A DNA stretch of 64,000 nt from assembly GCA_022059125.1 (NCBI GenBank), contig JAEUWY010000001.1, positions 4,154,001 through 4,218,000 on the forward strand. Direction: 5' to 3'. Under the pieces are notes generated by a model. That model saw only the letters and a program-made list of their open reading frames with translations, made no database searches and was not told where the DNA came from. The DNA is from Corynespora cassiicola (taxonomy: Eukaryota; Ascomycota; Dothideomycetes; Pleosporales; Corynesporascaceae). Below are positions 21,147-31,871 of this stretch, in pieces. The translations under genes were made by a program, and so were the position numbers. Every line of letters begins with the position of its first letter. Within the stretch, counting starts at the first letter, position 1.

Positions 21147-22169
21147 CTACACAGTCTTTTGCTTTTTGGTGGCCCTGCCTGGTTTCTTCACGTCCAGCGC
21201 TCTCATATTCTCGTCAATTATAGCCCATTCCTTCTGGAGAGTGGACAGTGGGCGAAGGCCGTAGGTTCTGTAGCAAGATTCATGATTCATCTGACGGGCA
21301 TTGGCGGGCATAGGCTCCCTCCATTCCGACTCCCGGCCATCACCGAATTTAACTTTCCAGGCGTTGAAAGAACGCCCCGTTTTGACGATATATGCACCTG
21401 GAGCCGGGGCCTTACCATTGCCAGGTAGTACTGGAATCTGATATGCTCCCGGTTGGGTGAAGATATTCTCGGCCGCATCAGGGGCTTGGTCGGAAGATGC
21501 CTCTACCTCGTGCGAATGGTTCTCGAGGATAGGAGTGTTGGGAACGAGCGGTGGGGTAACCCTAGAGTTTCTTGAGGTCTTTCTTGAGGTCGAAGCGAGA
21601 GATGTAACTGGATTGGTCTTGGGACCCGGCTTAACGCGAGAAGACACAATTTTCTCGGTCGTGGGCACTGCCTGATGCCTATCGTTCTGCCCAAGCGCCG
21701 ATGTCACATCCGGATTTCTGAGAAAACAGTAACTCCCGGTCTCTATGAATTTCTTGGATGCCGATTGTCTTCCTTCTCCAAGATCTCCGTCCTCTCTGAG
21801 CTTTTTCAGGATGGTTTGCAGATTGCCTCCCGAGTAGATACGCTCCTGGAGTAGACAAGCCCACTCTTCCTTGGGGTTTCGCCGAAGCGCCCTTCTAACA
21901 TCTATAAAGGAGCCAGGAAGATGGCCTGCATATTCAGCGATGTGTAGCAAGGCCTCATCCTCTGTCAACTCCGCATGCGGTTTGTGGGGATACAGGTAAA
22001 CGGCTTCCTTGTATGGCTGAGCTGATGCGGACTGCAATACATCTAGAGAAGGTATACTCAAACTGCTCAGGCCAGACGATTCAGGCTGATTCAATGTGAC
22101 TGAGAATGTATCTTGAGGAAGATAACCATGTTCTGAATTCCTCCTCGACTCCTGGCGGCTCGCTTCCAT
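21147..22169 (-). CDS. Uncharacterised protein with basic C-terminus
   Basis: A single uninterrupted frame of 340 residues. The N-terminal ~55 residues are polar. A conserved-looking helical block follows (AVYLYPHKPHAELTEDEALLHI, then PGSFIDVRRALRRNPKEEW and LLQERIYSGGNLQTILKKL). The middle (170-240) is a Ser/Thr/Pro-rich linker, and the end has another structured block (GAYIVKTGRSFNAWKVKFGDGRESEW) followed by a basic KKPGRATKKQK tail that resembles a nuclear localisation signal. I do not recognise the family. The helical block could be a DNA- or histone-binding module, but that is inference. The frame length and lack of competing frames support it as real. Confidence 0.7.
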   Translation of the reverse strand: MEASRQESRRNSEHGYLPQDTFSVTLNQPESSGLSSLSIPSLDVLQSASAQPYKEAVYLYPHKPHAELTEDEALLHIAEYAGHLPGSFIDVRRALRRNPKEEWACLLQERIYSGGNLQTILKKLREDGDLGEGRQSASKKFIETGSYCFLRNPDVTSALGQNDRHQAVPTTEKIVSSRVKPGPKTNPVTSLASTSRKTSRNSRVTPPLVPNTPILENHSHEVEASSDQAPDAAENIFTQPGAYQIPVLPGNGKAPAPGAYIVKTGRSFNAWKVKFGDGRESEWREPMPANARQMNHESCYRTYGLRPLSTLQKEWAIIDENMRALDVKKPGRATKKQKTV

Positions 22170-23573
22170 GGCAAGGTGTTTTGATCTGCCTCCAATGGTG
22201 GAAGTTGATATGGATGATTCTTATGAACAGGAAAAGGTGTAGTGATATCCCTAATCTATTCAGTGGTAGCTGGTGTGACAGGCTCTAGTGTAGTGGCGAG
22301 TTGGTGCGAGGTGCAGGAGAGTGTGCTACTCGAGGGCAGCAGGATGTTGCGAAAAGCCGCGAAAACACACTGTTAGAATGACTCTATATATAAAGAAAGC
22401 GATGGATTTAAGGTTGTCAACTTTATTATTTGGGGGAGTATACCTTGGGTAGAGTGACAGCCTTTACGGAGTCCGAGCTCAACAATACATACAATGGCAG
22501 CATTTTACCTCACAGGTCGTACCTGGAGACTGTGCAATATTCTCTTCAACATATCACATATGATGTGTTACATTTGTAGATCATCCACCACCGTTGTCGC
22601 TATTGCCCGGACCAGGATATTCAAAAAGGTGCATCAACCGCCCCTTTGGCTCGACGGAGGTGTATAGCCTTTAATCTAGCATGTGTATAGCAACTAAATC
22701 AAGATATCTGCTACGATGATCTTATACGCTTAATAATTAAAATCTCGTAGTAGCGGGAAATGGACTATTAATCGTACAGCGTACCAGGTAGATACACCAT
22801 TTAACTATAATGATATAACTACTGAGGCTACACATATATTCTATATACTGGAATATTTCTTTACAGCAGTTAGAACCTAAGCAATTTATATGATTATATG
22901 TGATAGGCGACAAGGCTCGGGACTATTGAAGAGTAGAACAGAAGAGGGAGAGAAAAATGAACTCTCCCCTAGCTTCCCCAAAGACTAGAATTAGCCTTAA
23001 GTAGATGAGGTAAAAATATAACTTTGCTCATAAAACTACCGATTCCAGCTCACGTTACCTGCTTTGCGAGGAGCTGAAATTGAGGAAATACCCCACGATG
23101 CACCAAAAGGACGATGGAAATTGTCAGCTAACATGCTGCCAATTCATTGCTTATATTCAAAGATGCCGTTCTTAAGGGGGGAGTCGAGTGTCCCAGTGCC
23201 GTAGCAAGCAACCATACACCATGCCCATGCATCCAGGGATATACATGACTTTCAAAACCTTCGTTATCGTGATCCATAGCGAGAGGAGATATTTTTTGCT
23301 GACAGAGAACATGCCAATTCTAATGTCATACGCCCACTCTTGAGTAGTCGAAGAAAAGAAAAAAAAAGACTCGCGAATCCTTGGCAAGTGCTGCTGTGGA
23401 TACTGCGTTGAAATGAGAAGTGACTCTGGATATCCTCAACCGTTCATCTATCCATTGCATCTGCCGAGCCAAGTCCAGCCTGACTAAGCTCCGTATTCCT
23501 ACTCACCCTCCTGTACCCCCGCTCAATGCTGCACCGGGAATTACCGAGAAGCATGTGAGCCGCGGCATTGACA
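22170..23573. other. AT-rich gap, possible mutated repeat remnant
   Basis: About 1.4 kb. From ~22380 to ~23170 the sequence turns strongly AT-rich with very many TA steps (for example around 22700-22860), in contrast to the GC-rich neighbours. No coding frame of note is present. This is the look of a repeat degraded by repeat-induced point mutation, but I can name no parent element. Confidence 0.5.
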
Positions 23574-25081
23574 TCATGCGCCACCGTCAGTCTCCTGGTG
23601 TTCTGCCTTGGTTCCCTTGCCTCTCCAGGTGCTGACGGCCGGAATGTCGGCCTTTAACCTCTCCTCCTGAGTCGAATAGGCTTTGGGGGTCAGCTTGATT
23701 AGCGTGTGGAGGGGAACCTCCATCCAAGGGCTTTGCTCCTGAGGCACATTCATGAAGTAGGCATAGATACACCTCAAGATGGCCTGATGGGTGACGATCA
23801 AGATGTTCTCGCTGCGTTCCAGCTCCATGATGATGGGCTCGAGTCGGATGACGACATCGCGGTATGATTCGCCACCGAGGTAGCGATAGTTGTACTTGTC
23901 TTCGTCGCGTTGTGCAAAGTCTTCCGGATACTTTTGCTCAATCTCTCCATATGTGAGGCCGTCACAGACACCGGAGTCGAGTTCGTCAAGTGCCTTCCAT
24001 TCAAGCTTCTCGAACGAGAGGAAGCGAGCGGTTTGAATGGTGCGTTTCAGGGTCGAGGTCCAGACTGTGAGTTTGCGGCCGTCGCCAACGGATTTTGCGA
24101 CGAGACCGGGAAGCGCATGCGCATAGGCTTCGCCGCGCTCCGAAAGGTCTGCGTCTCCTCCAATCTTGCCCGTAAGGTTGTACTGCGACTCACCGTGCTG
24201 GAGACTGTGTCAATTGAGCTCGTTCATTTGGAGGTGGGGCATACTCACGCGTGATAACCAGATGGAGCGAGGCTTGATGTGAAGGTTCATCAGGTAGTAG
24301 ACAACACGACTCTGAAGATAATCCTGGATCTGGTTGATGATGACTTGCTTGCCCACGTTGATGAGCTTGACGTAGGTCAAATCAGACTCGTCCTCATCAA
24401 TGGTCTGGTAAACCTTCTCGTAATTGCGGATACGGTTACGGAAGTCAGCAGCGGCCTCCTCTGGATCCTGGCCGACGTAGTCTGGCGACGTCGTCTTCAC
24501 TTCGAGAATGTTGCTCATGATGAGGTCCTCGTCGTCGCACTTGGACTCGACGAACAGGGTTTCAATGTTTTCCTGCTGGCATCGCTCCTGTATCCAGCGG
24601 CGGCGGCCTTTTGTTGAATTTGTGGCATCTAGTATGGCAATCAGGCCACGACCCTCGGCGAACCACTTGCACATGTCATTGACGGCGGCCTCTGCGGCAG
24701 CGCGGCGGAGGCGCTCTCCCTCCGGGTTGGATGTGTCGAAGAATTCGGCGGAGGGGTTCGGGGTCGCGGTGCGGCGATACTGGCCCACGTTGAACGTCTT
24801 TGCCTTTATCGATAGCCAGTGTAGGTAGCGAACGACTGCAGAGGAAGACGAGACATGTTAGCGGACAGTGGACCACCGGAGCACGCGTGGATTGTGGGAG
24901 AAGGCTTGCCTTTTTGCGCGATCAAACTCTTGCCGCGGGCGGGCAAGCCCACCATGACGACGCATATGCGCGTGTCCTCGGCCTGTACACCCACGCCGTT
25001 AGTCCTGCGGTTGGGGGTTATGAAGTCGCCAGCGGGCACAGCTCGCATATTGGGCGCAAAGATGCCATTGGTCTCGGACAT
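23574..25081 (-). CDS. 6-phosphofructo-2-kinase/fructose-2,6-bisphosphatase
   Basis: Minus-strand exons 24910-25081, 24249-24835 and 23574-24197 give 460 residues. The N-terminal kinase half has the Walker A loop GLPARGKS (45-52) and the ILDATN block; the C-terminal phosphoglycerate-mutase-like half starts with the phospho-acceptor motif RHGES (His254) and later has VTHQAILRC and SERGEAYA. With both sites intact the enzyme should make and break fructose 2,6-bisphosphate, the main allosteric switch between glycolysis and gluconeogenesis. Length is close to yeast Fbp26. The first intron (24836-24909) starts with GC (AAAAG|GCAAGC) and ends CTGCAG, a bona fide GC-AG intron since the phase restores IAQK-VVRYLHW. 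The second intron is GTGAGT...CCAG. Long regulatory tails are absent. Confidence 0.93.
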
Positions 25082-26034
25082 GGTCTATGACAGCACGCCC
25101 CAGCTGGTGGGCGGAAAGATGTTGCCAAATGAGGCTGAAAAGTTTATACAAGAAGCACGAAAAGAAATATGGATCGGAATCCGGCCGGGGCTTTTCCGAG
25201 GCGCAGCGAAAGCAGTGGGGCGGTCCACAGAAAGACGTCGATGGTGTAAGGCTGGGAGTGGCAGAAGGGGCGGGAATGCAGCAAGACGGGTTGAGAGGCA
25301 GGTGGCAGGTGGCAGGTGGCAGTCGCAGGTGGCAGTTGGGCGCTGGGACGGTTGTCGCAGGGGGGTGGGAGGGGGGGGGGTCGTTGGTGTTGCAGAGCTG
25401 TGGATTTGGCTCGGCTCTCTTGGGAAGCGAGAGGAGATGAAGCTTGGAGTGACGATTCCCCGCATTTGGGACCACCAGGACCGCGCCTTTGTATTATTTT
25501 AGAGCAGCGGACTTGCACCCGCCTGGGATGCAAGCGGCCGGGCGAGACGCAGTGAGCGGGCAATGGCAGCGCTTCGCAGTGCTGCTGTCTGGAGACGACA
25601 CGACGCTCCACTGGTCCGGTGCAATGCAAAGTCGAGCACCTGGCAGCCGGCAGGCCCTGTGGAGCGAGCCCTGGAGCGAGCCCGGGAGCAAGCCACTTTG
25701 ACAAGTGATGGGCTGGTTCCTGCGGGCAGCCGTCTTGCTGAGCTTCCCGGCCGGCGCGCCGTCCCAAGGCCTGAGCCATTTGCGACCCAAGTCGTGTGCG
25801 CAGAGAAATCCGGTCCACGGCTATGACGCAAAACGCCTAAGCCGGCGCTTTCCTCGCCGATGCCGGGCGTGCCCGTGTGTTGGGGGGAGTGGAAGAGGAG
25901 ACAGATAGGAAAAGGGAAAGCTGGGCCAACGGGGAAACAAGAGAGCAGAGGCACTCACGCTCGAGATGGAGTAGTTCCTGACGTGCGACATGGCCGGCGC
26001 TCAACACGGCGTCTGGCCAGGCGCTGCCGTCGAT

Positions 26035-26065
<31 letters not shown>

Positions 26066-26962
26066 TTGTCGTCGCCGTCGCCGCCGCTGTCGCTGCCGGC
26101 TGCCGCCAAACAAAAGGACCCTCTGCGGATGCTGGCAATAGGGTTTGCGTTGCGGGCGGCGGGCGGCGGGCGGTGGGCAGCCGTGGTGGCGGCAAGCGGT
26201 GGGGTGGGTGGGTGCGAGGGTCGCAGGCACTCGGCGGCGTGATGCTGTGCGCTGGACTGGATTTGCTCGACTGGACAGCACCGTGCGGCGTGCGGGAATA
26301 TTTGTCCAAGCGTGTCGACTCGCGCGGCTCACGGTTCACGATTCACGGGTCACGGCCCATGAAGAAATTGCTGTCGAGGATGAGGCCCGGGCCGGCGACG
26401 TGGTTGCGCGGCTTGGGTCCTTATCAGCGTGAAAAAGCACCGCTACTTATCGCCGGCTATGCGTTGCCTTGACCACTGTCGCGCCCACGTGGAGGGCCTC
26501 TCCAGCAACCTGGAAATGTAGTACCTGGCTACCTCGTCGTCTATCCTCTCGCCTCGCAATATCCCTCGCTCCATGCGAGCAAACACGACTGGCCCCCTGC
26601 CCCTTGGCGAACCAGACAAAGGCTATGCAATGCGATTTTTTCATTAATTGGCTACCCTATCCCATGCCGCACCCATTTGCCACATGTCCATGCAAGCATA
26701 CAAGAATAGCCGCTCCTCCGGGGCTGCGAATAGCCAAAGCCCCTCGAAAGGCCGTCACAGTCGTTGAACTACGGGTATATAGCAAATGCTGAACAAAACA
26801 TCCTAATCGTACATCCGAGGGGATTCGTGACGGTATGACGGTGACAATGACAGTGACGCCGGCGCTTCTTCTTTTTCTTCTTCAACCCCTTGGATGATGA
26901 TGCCGCCGCACACGACGGGCGCGTTCCTGGAACCCTCTGGCACAAGTGCCGGCACAGCCGAA
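25082..26962. other. Long GC-rich gap with simple repeats
   Basis: About 1.9 kb between the PFK-2 start and the RXT3 stop. It includes a GGCAGGT heptamer repeated at ~25296-25322, a CTG tract (26034-26062) and GGCGGGCGG-type runs near 26150-26200. Openings of up to 224 codons exist in several frames at once, as expected of GC-rich DNA; none has domain-like content. It should contain the PFK-2 promoter and RXT3 3' UTR. Confidence 0.5.
26034..26062. repeat. CTG/CAG trinucleotide microsatellite
   Basis: About nine perfect TGC units in intergenic DNA between RXT3 and the PFK-2 gene. Such tracts change length by slippage. Confidence 0.9.
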
Positions 26963-29900
26963 TCAAGCGTGCAGCCGTGCGGTCCCGTTGACCGCCTTGA
27001 GCGAGTCGTGTCTGCTGTTCTTGAGGATGAGGAGCGCTGCACTTGCATCGAGCCTCTGCTTCATGGCCGCTGCCGTGCGCTCCTGCCCGCGGCTCCCTAT
27101 TCCCTCCTCCACCCAACGTAGTCTGTGGACCATGAAGCTGAGCCCATCGTGGTTTCTGCTCTTGCGACTCGAGATCCCGTATTCGACCGTGCCGTAGTAC
27201 TCCTGTATGCGCGGGAGTATCAAGATATCAATCTGGACGTCCATGTCCGCTGGCGGCGTGACGGGTGCCGCCGGTGCCTTGGACAGTGTGTCCTCCGCAT
27301 CGCTCGGGTCGTTGGGTGCCGATAGCCTTGGATCGAGCATGCTGACATCGACCGTCTCGTCCCATTCGCCACGGATCCACCCAGAGTGGATTGCCGCCGC
27401 AATCGGGTCCGAATCGTCGCGGTAGACACGTGCGCCCCAGAGGTGTCTCTGAACCACTATCTGCTGTCTTTGCCTGGGTGCCAGGTAGTACCGCGGCACC
27501 CTGATTGTGAAGGTGCAATTGATCGGGTTCAACTCAAAACGCGGCAATGGCTTGAGGCTAGACATGTACCCAAATTGGTCCGCCAGTATGGATTCCAACT
27601 TGGCAGCGCCAGGCTGTGCGTTATACAACTGAGATCCTAGATGCCTACGTGGGTACTTGGCAGCCTCGTCTAGAACCGCCTGGATATCATGCGTCTTGGG
27701 TGGCATCTTAGGGGATAATGGTGGCGCTGGCTGGTTGGCCCGTGGGACATGGTGGTGATGGTGTGGCGTACCATGGTAGTGGTGATGGTGGTGCGATGGG
27801 TGAGGGTTTCCGTTCGGCGGAATATTCGAGTGCTTCGTATTGAATGGGGTCGAGCTGGTCGAAAGAGGCACCTCTTCATCGCCTTTATGGTGATGATGGT
27901 GGCTAGCAGAGTTAGTAATGGCTCCGGCGATTACGTGCTGATGGTACTTACTGATGGGCATGGGCGTGGTGATGATGGTGATGCCCAGGGTGGTTATGCT
28001 TATTACGCTTTGCACCGCGTGACCCAGAGGGCGTGCCCCTGCCATCTACACTTTCCGTGTCGAATGCGCTCTCTTCATCTTTGACTCGTTTCGGTCTTCG
28101 TCCATTTTGAGAGTTCACTCTCTGGAGACGCAGGGGATCATTCGGGTCGGTGCTTAGGGGTAGAGACTCTTGTCCATTTTGAGGCATTGGACTGCCCCTC
28201 GAGGGTGTTGAGGTTCCTAGACCGCTGCCCAACCCTGAAAACATTCGGCCAAATTCACTCTTGATGCTAGGATCCTTTCCGATTGACAGAGGCTGTGCTT
28301 GTGCACCCTGGACAGCTTGGGGGAGAGGGGAAGCCCGCCCTGTCCTCCTAGCTTCTGCACCTAGATTCCCTAGTACAGATTTTGAGTGCTGCATCTCCTC
28401 TCCCATTCTCCGTGGCTGGTCATATAAGGAACGGCTTGGATATGCGTTGCCCCCGGATGACAGAGATCGTGAGAGGTGTTCTGCCTTTTGGCGATCGGCC
28501 GCGCGGGGATCTGATGTTGGAGGTGCGTGGTATTGTTCTACTACACGATGGTTCAAATGGTCCAGACTACGTCCTCGAACCATGTCTTCTGCGCCATGAC
28601 TGCCATAAGACGTATGCCCTTGGGACTGTGGAGCATACCCTCCATAGCCGCGATACAGAGCCTGTGGATCTTCACGGCGCCCCTCTGTACTCTCACGGGG
28701 GGCATCCTCTGGCGCAGAATGGCGCCAGAGGCCGCGCTGAGACTGACCAATACCAGGTATGCCACGCTGATCGCGAGGGGGGCTAAAGGCGGATTGGGAA
28801 ACAGGTTGGACGGTGACAGGGCGGTCCCTGTCAGATGCCGACTGCGTGGCAGCCCCTAGAATCTCAGCGGCATTCGGCCGTGTATGGTGCGACTCCCCCA
28901 GCGTTCGCCTTCGCTCCTCTGGCTGCCCATAGACTGCGCGCCGTCCACCAAGGCCTTCGTACATGCTTCTTGGTTCCTGCTCGGGTGGGCCTGGAGCGCC
29001 AGTTGGTTGGCTATTTGGTCGGGCAGGGACGCTTGCAGTTGACTGGCGCGAGTCTCTTGAGGGCGCATCGTTTGGAGATGAAGCGTACGGGCGCTGGCCT
29101 TGGAATGTCATGGGTTTGTAGGGCTGCGTCGACTGCGGTAACGACTGACGGCCCTGCTCGGGCGAGCTACGATTGTTGTAGGACCGGGTAGGGGAGCCTG
29201 CACCATATCCGTGCGCTTCGGGAGCCCTCGACGGGCCGCCACCATACATGTGCCGCTCGGGAGATGGCTGGCGTCGAAATGACGGGAACTCTGAGCGCGA
29301 TCCAGATGACAGCCCTCGTCTTGGTGACGGCGGCTGCATGCTGTGGTTGTTTGAGGGCGGCGCATTGTTGGGCGGCGACGACTGCGCCTGCGTCTGCGCC
29401 TGTGCCTGTGCCTGTGCCTGTGTCTGTAGCTGCGGCTGGGGTTGCGGCGTCTGGCCAGATGCGCCTGCCTCACCACCGCCGATGAGAGATGAGATGGACA
29501 TGCTGCTGCCCGGGCGATGTGCCTGTCCCAGGCCTGGCAGCTCGCGACCAGGGCCAAAAGCCGACAAGTAGGGCGCGCGCTGCGGTTGCGACGCATGGTG
29601 GGCATGTTGTTGCTGTGGTGACGAGGGGGGAGGCATCTGCTGACGGGTAAAGGATGGCGGCGGCGGTGGGGGGTCGTGCGAGGGAGCTGCAAGACGTTCA
29701 GAATCAGCGGAAGCTTTTTGAAGACGAGGACGCAGTAGCAGCGGCAGGGTGCTCATGCGGGGGCAAAGCTTTACCTCCATACGGGTTGGGCGGGCTCGTG
29801 GCGCCCAGCGAGCGACGGCGGGGAGGCTCGTAGCCGTAGGGCGATTGTCCGGCGGGTGTGTGCGAGGAGCTCATGGATGGCGGTGGAGGAGGAGGACCAG

Positions 29901-30973
29901 ACTGAGACGACTGATGATGGGATGCATGGTGAGGGCCGTGGAGTCGCGCTAAAACAGGACGATCCGTCAGTACAAGCGCAGAAGGGGGCTAGCGGCGACA
30001 GGGGAGGTTTCGCTTAGCGTGCCACCTGTGCGGGTGGAGCAGCAGAAAAGCAGCAGGGCGACGATGCGAGCAAAGGCGGGCCAGGGCATCTGAGTGCCAA
30101 TGGACCGGGCAGAAGGCGTGGCCGAGCGACAGCGAGCCAGACGGGCAGACGTTGCAGCAGCACGCAGTCTCTGGTGCAGGCCAGGCCGGGTGGTGCGCGC
30201 TCCACGTCGACGCAGCTCTCTGGCGGCGGGCAACGGGCGGTGAGGTGTGAGATGTGGAGAAGCTCTTTGGGCTAGGCCAGCCACCCGACCGCCCGTGTGT
30301 CCCCAGAGTTTCTGCAGTCAACCTGTGTGTGCCTGTGCCTGTGCCTGTGCCCGTGTGCCTGGCGGCCTTCCAGCGCGTCTGCGACCAGACGAGAGCATCC
30401 CTCAGCGCCGCCAACTCCCGCCGTCCGTCTGTCTTTGCTGCTGGCCACGCGAGCGGTGCGACGGACACGCGAGACATTCTGCTGCTATACCCGGGCCGGC
30501 AGTGGGCCTCGCTGTCGCACCGCAGCAGGGCCTCAGGAGGACGTGAGCCGCCGCTGCAAAAACGTACCTGTGTTTCCCCAGCCAGCGTGCCGCTCGCCCT
30601 GGGCCGGGGCCGGGGCCGGAGCCTGGAGCACGCCGTCGCCGCCGTGCACGCCGTAGCTGCTCCGCCGAACATGCTGCGAGGAGGGAGGGAGGAAGGGATC
30701 TCGACGGGACGAGGGGTACGGATCGGACGAGAAGGGGACGTGGATTGGGGGCTGCGGCTGGGGCTGCGACTGCGACTGCGACTGCGACTGCGACTGCGAC
30801 TGCGACTGCGACTGCGCATGCGACTGGGGTGCGGCCGTCGACGGCGGATAGCCAGCAAAGGGCGAGCTCTGGGCGGGCTGCGGCGGCGACTGGTGGCTCT
30901 GGTGGTTTGGGTTGTGAATCAGGGTGCGCTCGGGCGGGCGCGTGAAGGGGTGTTGGGGCGGGCGAGGGTCCAT
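26963..30973 (-). CDS. RXT3: RXT3, Rpd3L histone deacetylase complex subunit
   Basis: Minus-strand exons 30568-30973, 29775-29948, 27952-29686 and 26963-27902 join in phase to 1084 residues. The conserved Rxt3 domain lies near the C-terminus (around FELNPINCTFTIRVPRYYL, VVQRHLWGARVYRDDSDP and HSGWIRGEW). The rest is disordered: a Gln/Ser/Pro N-terminus with an eight-unit Ser-Gln repeat, Gln/Ala repeats, a Lys/Arg patch (RRPKRVKDEE) and several histidine clusters. The first exon (MDPRPPQHPF...GWGNT) is 619 nt upstream of exon 2; its join (ACA-G to CG-CGA) keeps frame and continues RLHGPHH. The last intron (27903-27951, branch TTACTAAC) falls inside a histidine run. Rxt3 works in the nucleus in the large Rpd3/Sin3 deacetylase complex that represses transcription. 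A model starting at the internal ATG at 29874 would lose the N-terminus. Confidence 0.88.
30763..30816. repeat. In-frame hexanucleotide repeat coding Ser-Gln
   Basis: The unit CTGCGA repeats about eight times on the plus strand; read on the minus strand in RXT3 it codes alternating Gln and Ser. Because the unit is six bases, length changes keep the frame. Confidence 0.85.
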
Positions 30974-31871
30974 TGTGCAGAGAGGCGCGCCGGGGTTGAT
31001 TTTTGCAGGCGGCGGGAGCAGTCGAGGGCCTGGCGGGTCGTGTGCGGAGAGGGAGCGGGCTAGCAGCGGGCGAGCTGGGGGCGTGCGGGCATGGCAGGTG
31101 GTGCAGGCAGCCGTAGGGACGGGGCTGCCTCCGGGGAGAGGGCGGAGGAGGCAGAGGGCAGAGGGCAGCGAGCAGCGAGCAGAGGGCAGAGGGCAGAGGG
31201 CAGACGCAGCCGTGTGAGGAGAATGAGGAGTCGAAGAGATGCAGCACCGACGGCGCATGGTCCCAAGCAGCAGCCCTGGCGAGGGCGGAAGGCTAATCGC
31301 CAGCCACCCATGCATCCATGCCGACCCAAGCTCTGTTTGCGTTAGCCCGCCTCGAGTCTCATATTTTCGCTTTGGGCTGGCGAGCGGATGCACACGCAGC
31401 GCGCCCCGGCCGCCGAGCGTGGATGGGCTGCCGAGCAAGGGCGGTGCCTGGCGGGCCGCCGTTTGGCCGCCGTCTGGCCTGCACAAACGCAGACGATGCA
31501 GTCGCCGGGGCGGGTGCAGGTGCTGGTGCTGGTGCTGGTGCTGGTGCTCGTCGTCGCCGTCGTCCCAGCCGGTGCGGGTGCTGGGCGCTGGGCGCTGGGC
31601 GGCGGGCGGCGGGCGGTGGGCGGGTGCTGACCGCGATGAGTGCCTCGTCTCGCCCGGCTGCAGCGGGGGGGCCCATGCCCTGCGAGCGTGGAGCGCATCC
31701 TTGTCCGTGGGCGCGCATCCGACGACAATCGCCCAGCCCGTCTGGCCCGCTGCCCGCCAGCCTCACCGTCCGTCCCGGCGTCACCTGCGTCGCCCGCGTG
31801 TGAGCCCTGCGGCCACCTATATCCACCGCACCACCGCACCTCCGTGATGCCCGCGCCCTCCGTCGCCGCCC
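30974..31871. other. Divergent promoter region of RXT3 and CLN3
   Basis: About 900 bases of very GC-rich DNA between two start codons. It carries a heptamer array at 31152-31203 and a GGTGCT repeat at ~31515-31546. Long openings on both strands here reflect base bias. Likely holds both promoters and long 5' UTRs. Confidence 0.5.
31152..31203. repeat. Heptanucleotide minisatellite
   Basis: Seven-base units CAGAGGG (two), CAGCGAG (two) and CAGAGGG (three) in tandem, so two unit types are arranged in blocks. Confidence 0.85.

Noticed and set aside
25498..25545. Possible tRNA from a cttgca...tgcaag stem
   Set aside because: Only one 6-base stem; no B-box and no cloverleaf.
25144..25818. Minus-strand opening of 224 codons upstream of PFK-2
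   Set aside because: Several frames are open at once in this GC-rich DNA and the content is Pro/Ser/Arg-rich without a domain.
26034..26062. Tandem CTG tract as a possible CRISPR or regulatory array
   Set aside because: Plain trinucleotide microsatellite without spacers.
30254..31063. Plus-strand opening with Arg/Leu repeats
   Set aside because: It is the antisense of the Ser-Gln repeat exon of RXT3; the repeat keeps every frame open.
30533..31486. RXT3 first exon extended upstream to 31486
   Set aside because: The upstream part is low-complexity with no conservation; MDPRPPQHPF at 30973 is a better start.
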